Positions 15,276 through 22,734 of a stretch of DNA of 22,734 bases are shown piece after piece. This stretch comes from Pseudomonadota bacterium (GTDB taxonomy: Bacteria > Pseudomonadota > Gammaproteobacteria > Burkholderiales > Burkholderiaceae_C), in NCBI GenBank assembly GCA_023418355.1, contig JAEZZU010000346.1, forward strand, positions 1 to 22,734, read 5' to 3'. The translations under genes and the position numbers were made by a program. The stretch's first letter is position 1, and each line of letters starts with the position of its first letter. Under the pieces are notes generated by a model. It saw only the letters and a list, made by a program, of their open reading frames with translations, made no database searches and had not been told where the DNA came from.

Positions 15276-16898
15276 ATGGGGGAAGCATTCGACTACATCG
15301 TGATTGGCGCGGGGTCTTCGGGCAGCGTGCTGGCAGGGCGGCTCAGCGAATCGGGCGTGCACCAGGTGTGCGTGCTGGAAGCCGGCGGGACGGATGACTC
15401 GGCCATGGTGCAATGCCCGGGCGGGCTGGCGGCACTGGCCAAGACCGGGCATTTCAACTGGTCCATGGAGACGGTGCCGCAGCCGGGGCTGGGTGGTCGC
15501 GTCGGCTACCAGCCGCGTGGCAAGGGCCTGGGCGGCAGCAGCTCCATCAACGCCATGATCTACCTGCGTGGCCAGCCAGAGGACTATGACGGCTGGGCGG
15601 CGCAGGGCAATCCGGGCTGGGGCTGGGAAGACGTCAGGCCATGGTTCCTCAAGGCAGAGCACCAGGAGCGTGGCGCAGATGCTTTCCATGCCCAGGGCGG
15701 CCCGCTGAATGTGGCCGATCTGCAGCAACCCAACCCCTTGAGCCTGGATTTTGTGGCTGCCGGGGTGCAGGCCGGCTTTCCCGCCAATCCAGACTTCAAT
15801 GCCGCCAGCCAGGAAGGTGTGGGCCTGTACCAGGTCACGCAAAAAGGCGGGGAACGCTGCAGCGCTGCCAAGGCCCATCTGACACCGCATCTGCACCGTC
15901 GCAATCTGCATGTGCGCACGGGGGCGCAGGTGCTGCGCATCGTGCTGGAGTCCTCCGAACAGGGCCTGCGCGCCACGGGGGTGGAATACGTGCGTGGCGG
16001 TGTGCGCCACACCGTGCATGCGCGGCGTGAAGTGCTGCTCAGCGCTGGGGCCTTGCTGTCGCCACAGGTGCTGATGCTCTCGGGCATTGGCCCGGCAGCA
16101 CATCTGCAGCAGGCAGGCGTAGCGCCGGTGCATGATCTGCCCGGGGTGGGCAGCCATCTGCATGACCACCTGGATGCCACCCTGGTGCTGGATGCGCCGC
16201 AGCTGACTCAGTCCTTTGGCATCTCGCTGTCAGGGGGCTGGCATCTGGCGCAAGGAGCCTGGGAGTGGTGGCGACACCGCACCGGCATTCTGACCACCAA
16301 TTTTGCAGAAGCCGGGGCTTTTCTGCGCAGCAGTCCGCAGGAGCCCTTGCCGGATCTGCAGCTGCATTTTGTGGTGGCCAAGCTCATTGACCACGGGCGC
16401 CAGACGGTCTGGGGGCATGGCTATTCCTGCCATGTCTGCGTGCTGCGGCCCCGCAGCCGTGGCACGGTGCGCCTGCGCAGTGCCGATCCGCTTGCACTGC
16501 CAGCGGTGGACCCGAACTTTCTCGGAGATGCTGACGATCTGCAGCGCACCGTGCGTGGTGTGCAGATCGTGCGGCGCATTCTGGCCCAGCCTGCGCTGGC
16601 CCGTCATGGCGCCAGGGAGCTGCCAGCTTCTGCAGCGGCGCAGACGCCGGAGCAGATCGCAGACTGGGTGCGCCAGCATGCCGACACCATCTACCACCCG
16701 GTGGGCACCTGCCGCATGGGGCCAGGGCCGCAGGATGTGGTGGATCACCAGCTGCGTGTGCACGGCGTGCAGGGGCTGCGGGTGGTGGATGCTTCCGTGT
16801 TTCCACGCATTACCAGCGGTAACACCAATGCACCCTGCATCATGCTTGCGGAAAAAGCTGCCCACATGGTGCTGACTGAGGCGGAAACACGCGGATAG
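15276..16898 (+). CDS. GMC-family FAD-dependent oxidoreductase (choline/alcohol dehydrogenase-like)
   Basis: The 540-residue flavoprotein belongs to the glucose-methanol-choline family, near choline dehydrogenase and AlkJ-type alcohol dehydrogenases. The FAD-binding IGAGSSGSVLAGRL motif starts at residue 10. The second family signature covers YQPRGKGLGGSSSIN and YLRGQPEDYDGWA. The active-site region is YHPVGTCRMG with H474, followed by ITSGNTNAP with N516 and N518 as the usual partner position. A strong Shine-Dalgarno (AAGGGGG) lies four bases before ATG 15276. The protein has no signal peptide. It probably oxidises an alcohol to an aldehyde, and its substrate cannot be told. It is divergent from hbd and precedes phaC by 151 bases on the same strand. 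Confidence 0.93.
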   Translation: MGEAFDYIVIGAGSSGSVLAGRLSESGVHQVCVLEAGGTDDSAMVQCPGGLAALAKTGHFNWSMETVPQPGLGGRVGYQPRGKGLGGSSSINAMIYLRGQPEDYDGWAAQGNPGWGWEDVRPWFLKAEHQERGADAFHAQGGPLNVADLQQPNPLSLDFVAAGVQAGFPANPDFNAASQEGVGLYQVTQKGGERCSAAKAHLTPHLHRRNLHVRTGAQVLRIVLESSEQGLRATGVEYVRGGVRHTVHARREVLLSAGALLSPQVLMLSGIGPAAHLQQAGVAPVHDLPGVGSHLHDHLDATLVLDAPQLTQSFGISLSGGWHLAQGAWEWWRHRTGILTTNFAEAGAFLRSSPQEPLPDLQLHFVVAKLIDHGRQTVWGHGYSCHVCVLRPRSRGTVRLRSADPLALPAVDPNFLGDADDLQRTVRGVQIVRRILAQPALARHGARELPASAAAQTPEQIADWVRQHADTIYHPVGTCRMGPGPQDVVDHQLRVHGVQGLRVVDASVFPRITSGNTNAPCIMLAEKAAHMVLTEAETRG

Positions 16899-17049
16899 CT
16901 GATGGTTCGTTTCCGTAGAGCCTGAAGCATGTCGTTTTGTCGTCTTGATGGATATCAAGATTGGCAGGTTTGAATTTGGCAGAAATGCCACTTTTCCTGA
17001 GAATCGAAGTGAAAGACGAGACAAGCTGTAACTTTGCAATGGGAACAAA

Positions 17050-18825
17050 GTGGTAGTCGAAAATACACAAACAGATTCGCAGACAGAAGCGACACAGGCT
17101 CTGGATGACCGCGTTCGAGCGGCCATGAGCCACATGACCATGGGCCTGTCGCCCATTGCTTTGGGGCTGGCCACCGCAGACTGGTGGCTGCACCTGGCCT
17201 CCTCCCCCGGCAAGCAGATGACGCTGGCACAGCGCGCGGTGCAGCTGGCCCAGCAGGCCGCCAGATTCACGGCGCAGCCAGCAGGGGAAAGCGATGCGCG
17301 CTTCAAGGACGCTGCCTGGCAGCAGTGGCCCTACAGCGTGATGAAGGAAGGCTTCAAGGCGGGTGACAGCTGGTGGCGCGAAGCCGTCAAGGTGGATGGC
17401 ATGACGCGCCACCACCGCCAGCTTATGGAATTCTTTGCGCGTCAGTGGATGGACGCGCTGTCTCCTTCCAACTGGGCGCTGACCAATCCCGAAGTGCTGG
17501 CCAAGGCCAGAGAAACGCAGGGTGAAAGCCTGCGCAAGGGCTTTGAACTGTGGGTGCAGGACATGGAAGCTGCACGCAAGGCGAGCCCGGATACACCCGC
17601 CGAAGTGCTGGAGCCTTTGCCCTATGCCGTCGGCAAGGATGTGGCCTGCACTCCGGGCAAGGTGGTGTTTCGCAACCACCTGATCGAGCTGATCCAGTAC
17701 AGCCCCACGACGGACAAGGTGCTGCCCGAGCCGGTGCTGATCATTCCGTCCTGCATCATGAAGTACTACATCCTGGACTTGTCGCCGCACAACTCCATGG
17801 TCAAGTACCTGGTCGATCAGGGCCACACGGTGTTCATCATCTCCTGGCGCAATCCCGATGCTTCAGACCGTGACCTGAAGATGCAGGACTACCTGAGCAC
17901 CGGCGTGCTGCAGGCCATGGCTGCGGTCAAGGGCAGCACGGGCGCCAGCCGCATCCACACCATGGGCTATTGTCTGGGCGGCACCTTCCTGGCGATTGTG
18001 GCGGCGGCACTGGGCCGTCTGAAGCGCAAGAAGACCCGCACGGCCAAGGAGCAGGCGCTGATTCCTGCGGATCTGCCCGAGCTGGCATCCGTGATCCTGC
18101 TGGCGGCGCAGACTGATTTTTCCGAGCCCGGTGAACTCGGCGTCTTTATCGACGAAGAACAGCTGGCCAACCTGCGCCAGCGCATGAATGAGCAGGGCTA
18201 TCTCTCGGGCAAGCAGATGGGCGGCTCCTTCCAGTTCCTGGCATCCAAAGATCTGGTCTGGTCGCGCAATACGCGCCGCTATCTGATGGGCGAAGAGGAC
18301 AGCAGCTTTGACCTGATGAGCTGGAACGCTGACCAGACGCGTCTGCCTGCGCGCATGCACAGCGAGTACCTGAGCTCGCTGTTCCTGAACAACGCGCTGG
18401 CTTCGGGCCAGTACCGCTTTGCCGGGGCCACCGTGGCGCTGATGGATATTGATGCGCCCATGATGGTGGTCGGCACCACGCGCGACCATGTCTCGCCCTG
18501 GAAGTCGGTCTACAAGATCCATCTGCAGACCGATACCCACGTCACCTTTGTGCTGGCAGCGGGTGGTCATAACGCGGGCATTGTGTCGGAGCCCGGCCGT
18601 CCGCGCCGCAGCTACCAGATTGCCAGTGTGGAAGACGGCGCTGGCTGGATCGATCCGGATGACTGGGTGGCGCAGACGCCCGTGGAGCAGGGTTCGTGGT
18701 GGGAGGCCATGGACCGCTGGGTCAAGGAGCGTTCGGGCACGCCCGTCAAGGCCAAGCCCATCAAGGCCGACAAGGTGGTGTGCGATGCACCGGGCGAATA
18801 CGTCATGGTGCGTTACGCCGACTAA
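17050..18825 (+). CDS. phaC: Polyhydroxyalkanoate synthase, class I type
   Basis: The 591-residue enzyme polymerises (R)-3-hydroxyacyl-CoA into PHA on granules. The lipase-like box is GYCLGG with catalytic C308, completed by D479 (TTRDHVSPW) and H507 (GGHNAGIV). IIPSCIMKYYILDL, VFIISWRNPD and WNADQTRLPARMHSEYL are family segments. Between C308 and the GELGVFIDE stretch is a basic extra segment at about 322-343 (LKRKKTRTAKEQ) that I do not expect in Ralstonia-type synthases. Length is normal for class I. The start is GTG 17050, with GGGA five bases upstream; the nearest in-frame ATG would remove 25 residues. The upstream 151-base gap contains CTTGAT/ATCAAG arms at 16944-16959 but no clear promoter. 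Confidence 0.92.
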   Translation: MVVENTQTDSQTEATQALDDRVRAAMSHMTMGLSPIALGLATADWWLHLASSPGKQMTLAQRAVQLAQQAARFTAQPAGESDARFKDAAWQQWPYSVMKEGFKAGDSWWREAVKVDGMTRHHRQLMEFFARQWMDALSPSNWALTNPEVLAKARETQGESLRKGFELWVQDMEAARKASPDTPAEVLEPLPYAVGKDVACTPGKVVFRNHLIELIQYSPTTDKVLPEPVLIIPSCIMKYYILDLSPHNSMVKYLVDQGHTVFIISWRNPDASDRDLKMQDYLSTGVLQAMAAVKGSTGASRIHTMGYCLGGTFLAIVAAALGRLKRKKTRTAKEQALIPADLPELASVILLAAQTDFSEPGELGVFIDEEQLANLRQRMNEQGYLSGKQMGGSFQFLASKDLVWSRNTRRYLMGEEDSSFDLMSWNADQTRLPARMHSEYLSSLFLNNALASGQYRFAGATVALMDIDAPMMVVGTTRDHVSPWKSVYKIHLQTDTHVTFVLAAGGHNAGIVSEPGRPRRSYQIASVEDGAGWIDPDDWVAQTPVEQGSWWEAMDRWVKERSGTPVKAKPIKADKVVCDAPGEYVMVRYAD

Positions 18826-18995
18826 GACCTGCTGGCCTTTTTCTCGTATTCAGGCTGTCACACCACCTCTGTAGGTTCTGCTGCGTCACAGCGGTGGTAT
18901 CTGGCATTCGCCATGCATGCAGGCCTGTGCTAAGCACATGGTGCAGACCTGCGCCGCTTTCTCTGATTTCTCCAAACTTCTTGCATTCTTCAACC

Positions 18996-19772
18996 ATGAA
19001 TTCTCCATCGCTGTTCAGCCTGGTCGGCAAAAAAGGCCTGGTGCTTGGTATTGCCAATGACCGTTCCATTGCCTGGGGATGCACGTCGCTGGCGCGTGCA
19101 CTGGGCGCAGACATCGTGGCGTCCTGCCTGAACGACAAGGCTCGCAAGTGGGTAGAGCCGCTGACATCACCCATTGGTGTGGATCTCGTCAACTGCAATG
19201 TGGAAGAGCCAGGCCAGCTGGAAGCACTGGTGCAGCATGCGGTGAACAAGTTCGGCAAGCTGGACTTTGTGATCCATTCCATTGCCTGGGCACCGCTGGA
19301 AGATCTGCATGGTGATGTGGTGGACAGCTCACGCGACGGTTTTGCACGTGCGATGAGCGTCTCCTGCCACTCGTTTGCCGAGCTTGCCAAGCTCTGCGTG
19401 CCGCATATGCCTGAGGGCGGCAGCATGCTGTCCATGAGCTATCTGGGAGCGGATGAAGCCGTGCCCAACTACGGTGTGATGGGCCCCGTGAAGGCGGCGC
19501 TGGAGTCCATGGTGCGTTACATGGCCATGGAGCTGGGGCCCAAGAACATTCGCGTGCATGCCGTCTCTCCTGGTCCCATCCTGACGCGCGCTGCTTCCGG
19601 CATTGCGGACTTTGACGAGCTCATGGCGACGGCGCAGGCCAAGGCACCGCTGCAGCGCCTGGTAACGCTGGAAGAAATCGCGCAGCTGAGTGCCTTTCTG
19701 TGCTCCGATGCGGCCTCTGGCATGACCGGTCAGACCATTTATGTGGACGGCGGCGTGCACGCCGTGGATTGA
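18996..19772 (+). CDS. fabI: Enoyl-[acyl-carrier-protein] reductase [NADH], FabI
   Basis: The 258-residue SDR enzyme catalyses the last reduction of fatty-acid elongation. The cofactor motif is GIANDRSIAWG (18-28). The catalytic Tyr-x6-Lys is Y159 and K166, with Y149 as the accessory Tyr (MSYLGADEAVPNY). The sequence after FVIHSI is AWAP, so A97 occupies the position of Gly93 in E. coli FabI. The start is ATG 18996 (MNSPSLFSLVGKK). An ORF start at 18696 lies inside phaC and is rejected. No Shine-Dalgarno is visible before the ATG. It sits 170 bases after phaC and 61 before the MaoC-Pta fusion, so it may be a second FabI that serves this metabolic cluster, not the main one. Confidence 0.95.
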   Translation: MNSPSLFSLVGKKGLVLGIANDRSIAWGCTSLARALGADIVASCLNDKARKWVEPLTSPIGVDLVNCNVEEPGQLEALVQHAVNKFGKLDFVIHSIAWAPLEDLHGDVVDSSRDGFARAMSVSCHSFAELAKLCVPHMPEGGSMLSMSYLGADEAVPNYGVMGPVKAALESMVRYMAMELGPKNIRVHAVSPGPILTRAASGIADFDELMATAQAKAPLQRLVTLEEIAQLSAFLCSDAASGMTGQTIYVDGGVHAVD

Positions 19773-19833
19773 GCCGGCGAGCCATGCAGTCCGTCAGCCA
19801 CACAGCACATAACGATGAAGGGAGAACATTCGA

Positions 19834-21267
19834 ATGAACACCCATGCACCAGCGAATGAATGGATGGAAAACGTCACCTATGACGAACTGACGGTGGGGC
19901 AAAGCGCGCGCCTGCTGCGTACCGTCACCTTGCAGGACATCCAGGCCTTTGCGGCCGTGTCAGGCGACATCAACCCCGCGCACCTGAACGCGGAATATGC
20001 CGATAGCACCATGTTCCATGGCGTGATCGCCCACGGCATGCTGGGCGCAGCCCTGATCTCTGCCCTGTTCGGCACGCAGTTCCCCGGCCCTGGCACGATT
20101 TATCTGGGGCAGGAGTTGAAATTCACCAAGCCTGTACGCATTGGCGATACCCTGACAGTGGTAGCCACCGTGGTGGAAAAGGACGATGAGAAAAAACGCG
20201 TCAAGATGGACTGTCTGGTGACCAACCAGAAGGGCGAAGTGGTGCTCAAGGGAGAAGCCAAGCTGATGCCGCCGACCCAGAAAGTGAAAGTGCAGCGTAT
20301 CGATGCACCGCGCATTCAGCTGTTTGACCCCGAAGCCCGCCAGAAAGATTTGCTGGCCCGTGTGGAGTCGTTGCAAGCCGTGCGCTGCGCGGTGGTGCAT
20401 CCTTGCGATGAAGGCTCGCTCAGCGGTGCCATGGACTCGGCCCGCCATGGACTCATCATTCCCGTGCTGATTGGCCCTGAAGGTCGTATCCGCCGTGTGG
20501 CAGAAGAAGCTGGCATCAACCTCGATGGCGTGGAAATCATTTCTGTGGAGCACAGCCACGCGGCGGCCGAACTGGCTGCTGGCATGGCCGCGCGCCAGGA
20601 AGTGGAAATTCTGATGAAGGGTAGCCTGCACACGGACGAGCTGCTCAAGGCTGTGCTGGCCCAGCCTGCACTGCGCACGGGGCGGCGCCTCTCGCACATC
20701 TTCCGTTTTGACGTGCCGCTGTACGACAAGCCGCTGCTGATCACCGATGCAGCCATCAACATCCGCCCCAGCCTGCTGGAAAAGGTGGACATTGTGCAGA
20801 ACGCCATCGACTTTGCGCGCGTACTTGGCACGGAAAAGCCCAAGGTGGCGATTCTCTCTGCTGTGGAAACCGTCACCCCCAGCATTCCTTCCACGCTGGA
20901 TGCTGCTGCGCTGTGCAAGATGGCAGATCGTGGCCAGATCAAGGGTGGCGAGCTCGATGGCCCGCTGGCCTTTGACAATGCTGTCTCCATGGATGCCGTG
21001 CGCATCAAGGGCATTGACTCGGGTGTCGCCGGGCAGGCCGATATTCTGATGGTGCCTGATCTGGAAAGCGGCAACATGGTGTCCAAGCAGCTGGAGTATC
21101 TGGCGCATGCATCCGGCTCTGGCCTGGTGCTGGGCGCGCATGTGCCTATCGCGCTGACCAGCCGTGCCGATGGGCCACGTGCCCGTGTGGCGTCCTGCGT
21201 GCTGGCGCTGCTGGCTGCGCATGAAAAGCGCCGTCAGCGTGCCGCGAACGCCTGGAAGCTGGGTTGA
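19834..21267 (+). CDS. Bifunctional enoyl-CoA hydratase (MaoC) / phosphate acetyltransferase
   Basis: The 477-residue product fuses an N-terminal MaoC-type hydratase (about 15-155) to a C-terminal phosphate acetyl/butyryltransferase (about 175-470). The hydratase signature is AVSGDINPAHLN with D45 and H50; H62 and H67 lie in FHGVIAHGML. The transferase part keeps LITDAAINIRP and GVAGQADILMVPDLESGN. A good Shine-Dalgarno (AAGGGAGAA) lies seven bases before ATG 19834. The hydratase could supply (R)-3-hydroxyacyl-CoA for PhaC, as PhaJ does. The transferase would make acyl phosphate for the downstream acetate kinase. The arrangement with fabI and ackA is consistent with one operon. Confidence 0.93.
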   Translation: MNTHAPANEWMENVTYDELTVGQSARLLRTVTLQDIQAFAAVSGDINPAHLNAEYADSTMFHGVIAHGMLGAALISALFGTQFPGPGTIYLGQELKFTKPVRIGDTLTVVATVVEKDDEKKRVKMDCLVTNQKGEVVLKGEAKLMPPTQKVKVQRIDAPRIQLFDPEARQKDLLARVESLQAVRCAVVHPCDEGSLSGAMDSARHGLIIPVLIGPEGRIRRVAEEAGINLDGVEIISVEHSHAAAELAAGMAARQEVEILMKGSLHTDELLKAVLAQPALRTGRRLSHIFRFDVPLYDKPLLITDAAINIRPSLLEKVDIVQNAIDFARVLGTEKPKVAILSAVETVTPSIPSTLDAAALCKMADRGQIKGGELDGPLAFDNAVSMDAVRIKGIDSGVAGQADILMVPDLESGNMVSKQLEYLAHASGSGLVLGAHVPIALTSRADGPRARVASCVLALLAAHEKRRQRAANAWKLG

Positions 21268-21287
21268 ACAGGAAGGAGCGTCTGACA

Positions 21288-22505
21288 ATGGCCATTCTTG
21301 CCGTGAATGCGGGGTCGTCCTCGCTGAAGTTTTCCTTGCACCCTCTGAAGTATGGGCAGGTACAGCCCTTTGTGCTGTCCGGCAACATCCAGGGGCTGGA
21401 GCCCCAGGGCTCCCCCGTGATGACCTGGACCTATCTGGGCAAAAAACACGCCGATCCACTGGAAGTCAGTCCGGGCAGTACCTCGTTCGCAGCAGCGCTG
21501 CAGGGCGTGCGTGCGCTGATTCAGCGTCTGGAAGCAGCGCCAGACATTGAGGCGGTGGCACACCGCGTGGTGCACGGCGGTGGTGTGTTCACGGCGTCGG
21601 TGCTGGTCACGGATGAAGTGCTGGACAAGCTCGCCAGCTTCAATTCGCTGGCACCGCTGCACCAGCCGCACAACCTCGAAGGCATTCGCCAGTTCCGAGC
21701 CGCGTTTCCGCAGCTGCCGCAGATTGCCTGCTTTGATACGGCCTTCCACGCCACCATGCCGGAGGTGGACTATGCCTTTGCCCTGCCCAAGGCGCTGCAG
21801 GACCAGGGGGTGCGCCGCTATGGTTTTCATGGCCTGTCCTACCAGTACATCATGTCCGTGCTGCAGGAGCACACCATCCGCGGTCGTGGCCGCGTGGTGA
21901 TGGCCCACCTGGGCAATGGCGCCAGCCTGTGCGCAGCGCTGGCTGGCAACAGCGTGGCGACCACCATGGGTTTCTCTGCCCTCGATGGTCTGATGATGGG
22001 CACGCGCAGCGGTGCACTCGATGCCGGTGTGCTGCTGTACCTGCTGGAGCAGGGCTGGACCCATGCGCAGATGGAAAAGCTCCTGTACAAGCAAAGTGGT
22101 CTGCTGGGCGTGTCTGGCATTTCTGCCGACATGCGCAAGCTGCGTGCCGATGGCAGCGAAAACGCGCAGCGCGCGATTGACCAGTTCACGCACCGCGTGA
22201 TCCGCGAGACCGGGGCGCTGGTGGCCTGTCTGGGCGGGCTGGATGCACTGGCCTTCAGCGGCGGCATTGGCGAAAACGATGCGGTGCTGCGCGAGCATGT
22301 GTGCGAGCGGCTGCGCTGGCTGGGGATTCGCATCGATGCGCAGCGCAATCTGGAAGCCACGGGCAAGGAGGCCTATGCCGTGCACGCGCCTGACAGTTCC
22401 GTGGAAATCTGGGTGATTCCTACCGACGAAGGTCGTGTGGCCGCACGTGAAGCGGCAGCCTTGCTCCAGGCGCAGCGCTCCGTGCAGGCGGCCCAGGCTG
22501 CCTGA
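21288..22505 (+). CDS. ackA: Acetate kinase
   Basis: The 405-residue enzyme interconverts acetate plus ATP with acetyl phosphate plus ADP. Family segments in order are VNAGSSSLKFSL with N7, HRVVHGG, FDTAFH, RRYGFHGLSYQY, HLGNGASL, TTMGFSALDGLMMGTRSG, SGISADMRKL and AFSGGIGEND. ATG 21288 is supported by AGGAAGGAG about ten bases upstream and by the family N-terminus MAILAVNAG. A start at 21264 adds eight unlikely residues and overlaps the pta-like stop. The gap from the MaoC-Pta gene is 20 bases, so they are cotranscribed. The two enzymes would convert acetyl-CoA to acetate and recover ATP. No T-tract terminator follows. Confidence 0.97.
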   Translation: MAILAVNAGSSSLKFSLHPLKYGQVQPFVLSGNIQGLEPQGSPVMTWTYLGKKHADPLEVSPGSTSFAAALQGVRALIQRLEAAPDIEAVAHRVVHGGGVFTASVLVTDEVLDKLASFNSLAPLHQPHNLEGIRQFRAAFPQLPQIACFDTAFHATMPEVDYAFALPKALQDQGVRRYGFHGLSYQYIMSVLQEHTIRGRGRVVMAHLGNGASLCAALAGNSVATTMGFSALDGLMMGTRSGALDAGVLLYLLEQGWTHAQMEKLLYKQSGLLGVSGISADMRKLRADGSENAQRAIDQFTHRVIRETGALVACLGGLDALAFSGGIGENDAVLREHVCERLRWLGIRIDAQRNLEATGKEAYAVHAPDSSVEIWVIPTDEGRVAAREAAALLQAQRSVQAAQAA

Positions 22506-22523
22506 GCCAGCGTTGCCGGAAGG

Positions 22524-22734
22524 CTAGGGCGTGTTCACGTAAACATTGGGTTCGCGCAGCCACGACAAGGCCGTCAATGCGCGACGCACGGTGCAGCGCG
22601 GGTGTGCACCCGCGCCAGGCGGGCAACACTGCAGGGGCGGCCTTGTCGTGGCTGCCCCTGATATTGAAATCACCAATGGGGTTGAAGGCTTGGGGCGGTC
22701 TGCGTTGTTGCGGCGGCTGGCAAGGCGCTCGGCA
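22524..22734 (-). other. Open frame from right edge (doubtful partial gene)
   Basis: A minus-strand frame entering from the window edge stays open for about 69 codons and stops at TAG 22524-22526, ending LREPNVYVNTP. It has no visible start and overlaps the 18-base inverted repeat. In such GC-rich DNA an open frame of this length is not strong evidence. It could be the tail of a gene belonging to a repeated element. I recognise no domain in it. Confidence 0.2.
22556..22655. repeat. Long inverted repeat with 18-base perfect arms
   Basis: Arms GCAGCCACGACAAGGCCG (22556-22573) and CGGCCTTGTCGTGGCTGC (22638-22655) are exact reverse complements. Inside, GCGCGGGTG (22596-22604) and CACCCGCGC (22607-22615) form a second perfect 9-bp hairpin. 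There is no T-tract, so it does not look like a simple terminator. It follows the ackA stop by 50 bases and may be a dispersed repeat, an IS end or a structured transcript end. Confidence 0.85.

Noticed and set aside
16966..16990. TTGGCA repeats before phaC as a sigma54 promoter
   Set aside because: Spacing and the second element do not match the -24/-12 consensus.
16230..17306. 358-codon minus-strand open frame spanning the GMC/phaC junction
   Set aside because: It overlaps the C-terminus of the GMC oxidoreductase and the N-terminus of phaC, both with clear family motifs.
19960..21459. 499-codon minus-strand open frame
   Set aside because: It is antisense to the MaoC-Pta fusion and the ackA start, and has no recognisable motifs.

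Overview
The window looks like a chromosomal stretch from a Comamonadaceae betaproteobacterium, most likely Comamonas or a close relative. This rests on high-GC codon use, a class I-type PHA synthase beside a MaoC-Pta fusion and acetate kinase, and short AGCGCT/AGCTAT palindromes between genes. The genus is an inference. I see no rRNA, tRNA or CRISPR.

Layout. (1) Positions 1-124 are the right end of an IS4-like insertion sequence: the last 37 codons of a probable transposase and a terminal inverted repeat. (2) Positions 221-4506 (minus) form an iron-uptake group: a catecholate-type TonB-dependent receptor, a PiuC/YbiX-type PKHD hydroxylase, and a translationally coupled FMN-dependent alpha-hydroxyacid oxidase. 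A Fur-like site lies in the upstream divergent region. (3) Positions 4742-6688 (plus) encode HtpG, with a sigma32-like promoter and a strong terminator, followed by a small Gly/Val-repeat lipoprotein. (4) Positions 7347-13414 (minus) are a signalling block of four genes: a metallophosphoesterase overlapping a Ser/Thr kinase-UspA fusion by ATGA, then an OmpR-type response regulator and a tripartite hybrid histidine kinase with REC and Hpt domains. (5) A 2H phosphoesterase (2'-5' RNA ligase family) lies at 13613-14272 (plus), and an 80-bp palindromic element separates it from the metallophosphoesterase. (6) 3-Hydroxybutyryl-CoA dehydrogenase (minus) is divergent from a GMC oxidoreductase (plus). 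(7) Positions 17050-22505 (plus) hold phaC, fabI, a MaoC-Pta fusion and ackA. (8) The right edge holds an inverted repeat with 18-bp perfect arms.

Working together. Region 2 probably imports and processes an iron chelator. Region 4 joins phosphorylation by a eukaryotic-type kinase with a candidate phosphatase and a separate His-Asp phosphorelay. Regions 6 and 7 concern acyl-CoA and hydroxyacyl-CoA metabolism: hydroxybutyryl-CoA dehydrogenase, enoyl-CoA hydratase, enoyl reductase, PHA polymerisation, and the acetyl-CoA to acetyl-phosphate to acetate route. Nothing here is a clear-cut new defence or mobile system. The most unusual items are the receptor-PiuC-hydroxyacid oxidase cluster, the kinase-Usp fusion coupled to a metallophosphoesterase, and the dispersed palindromes.
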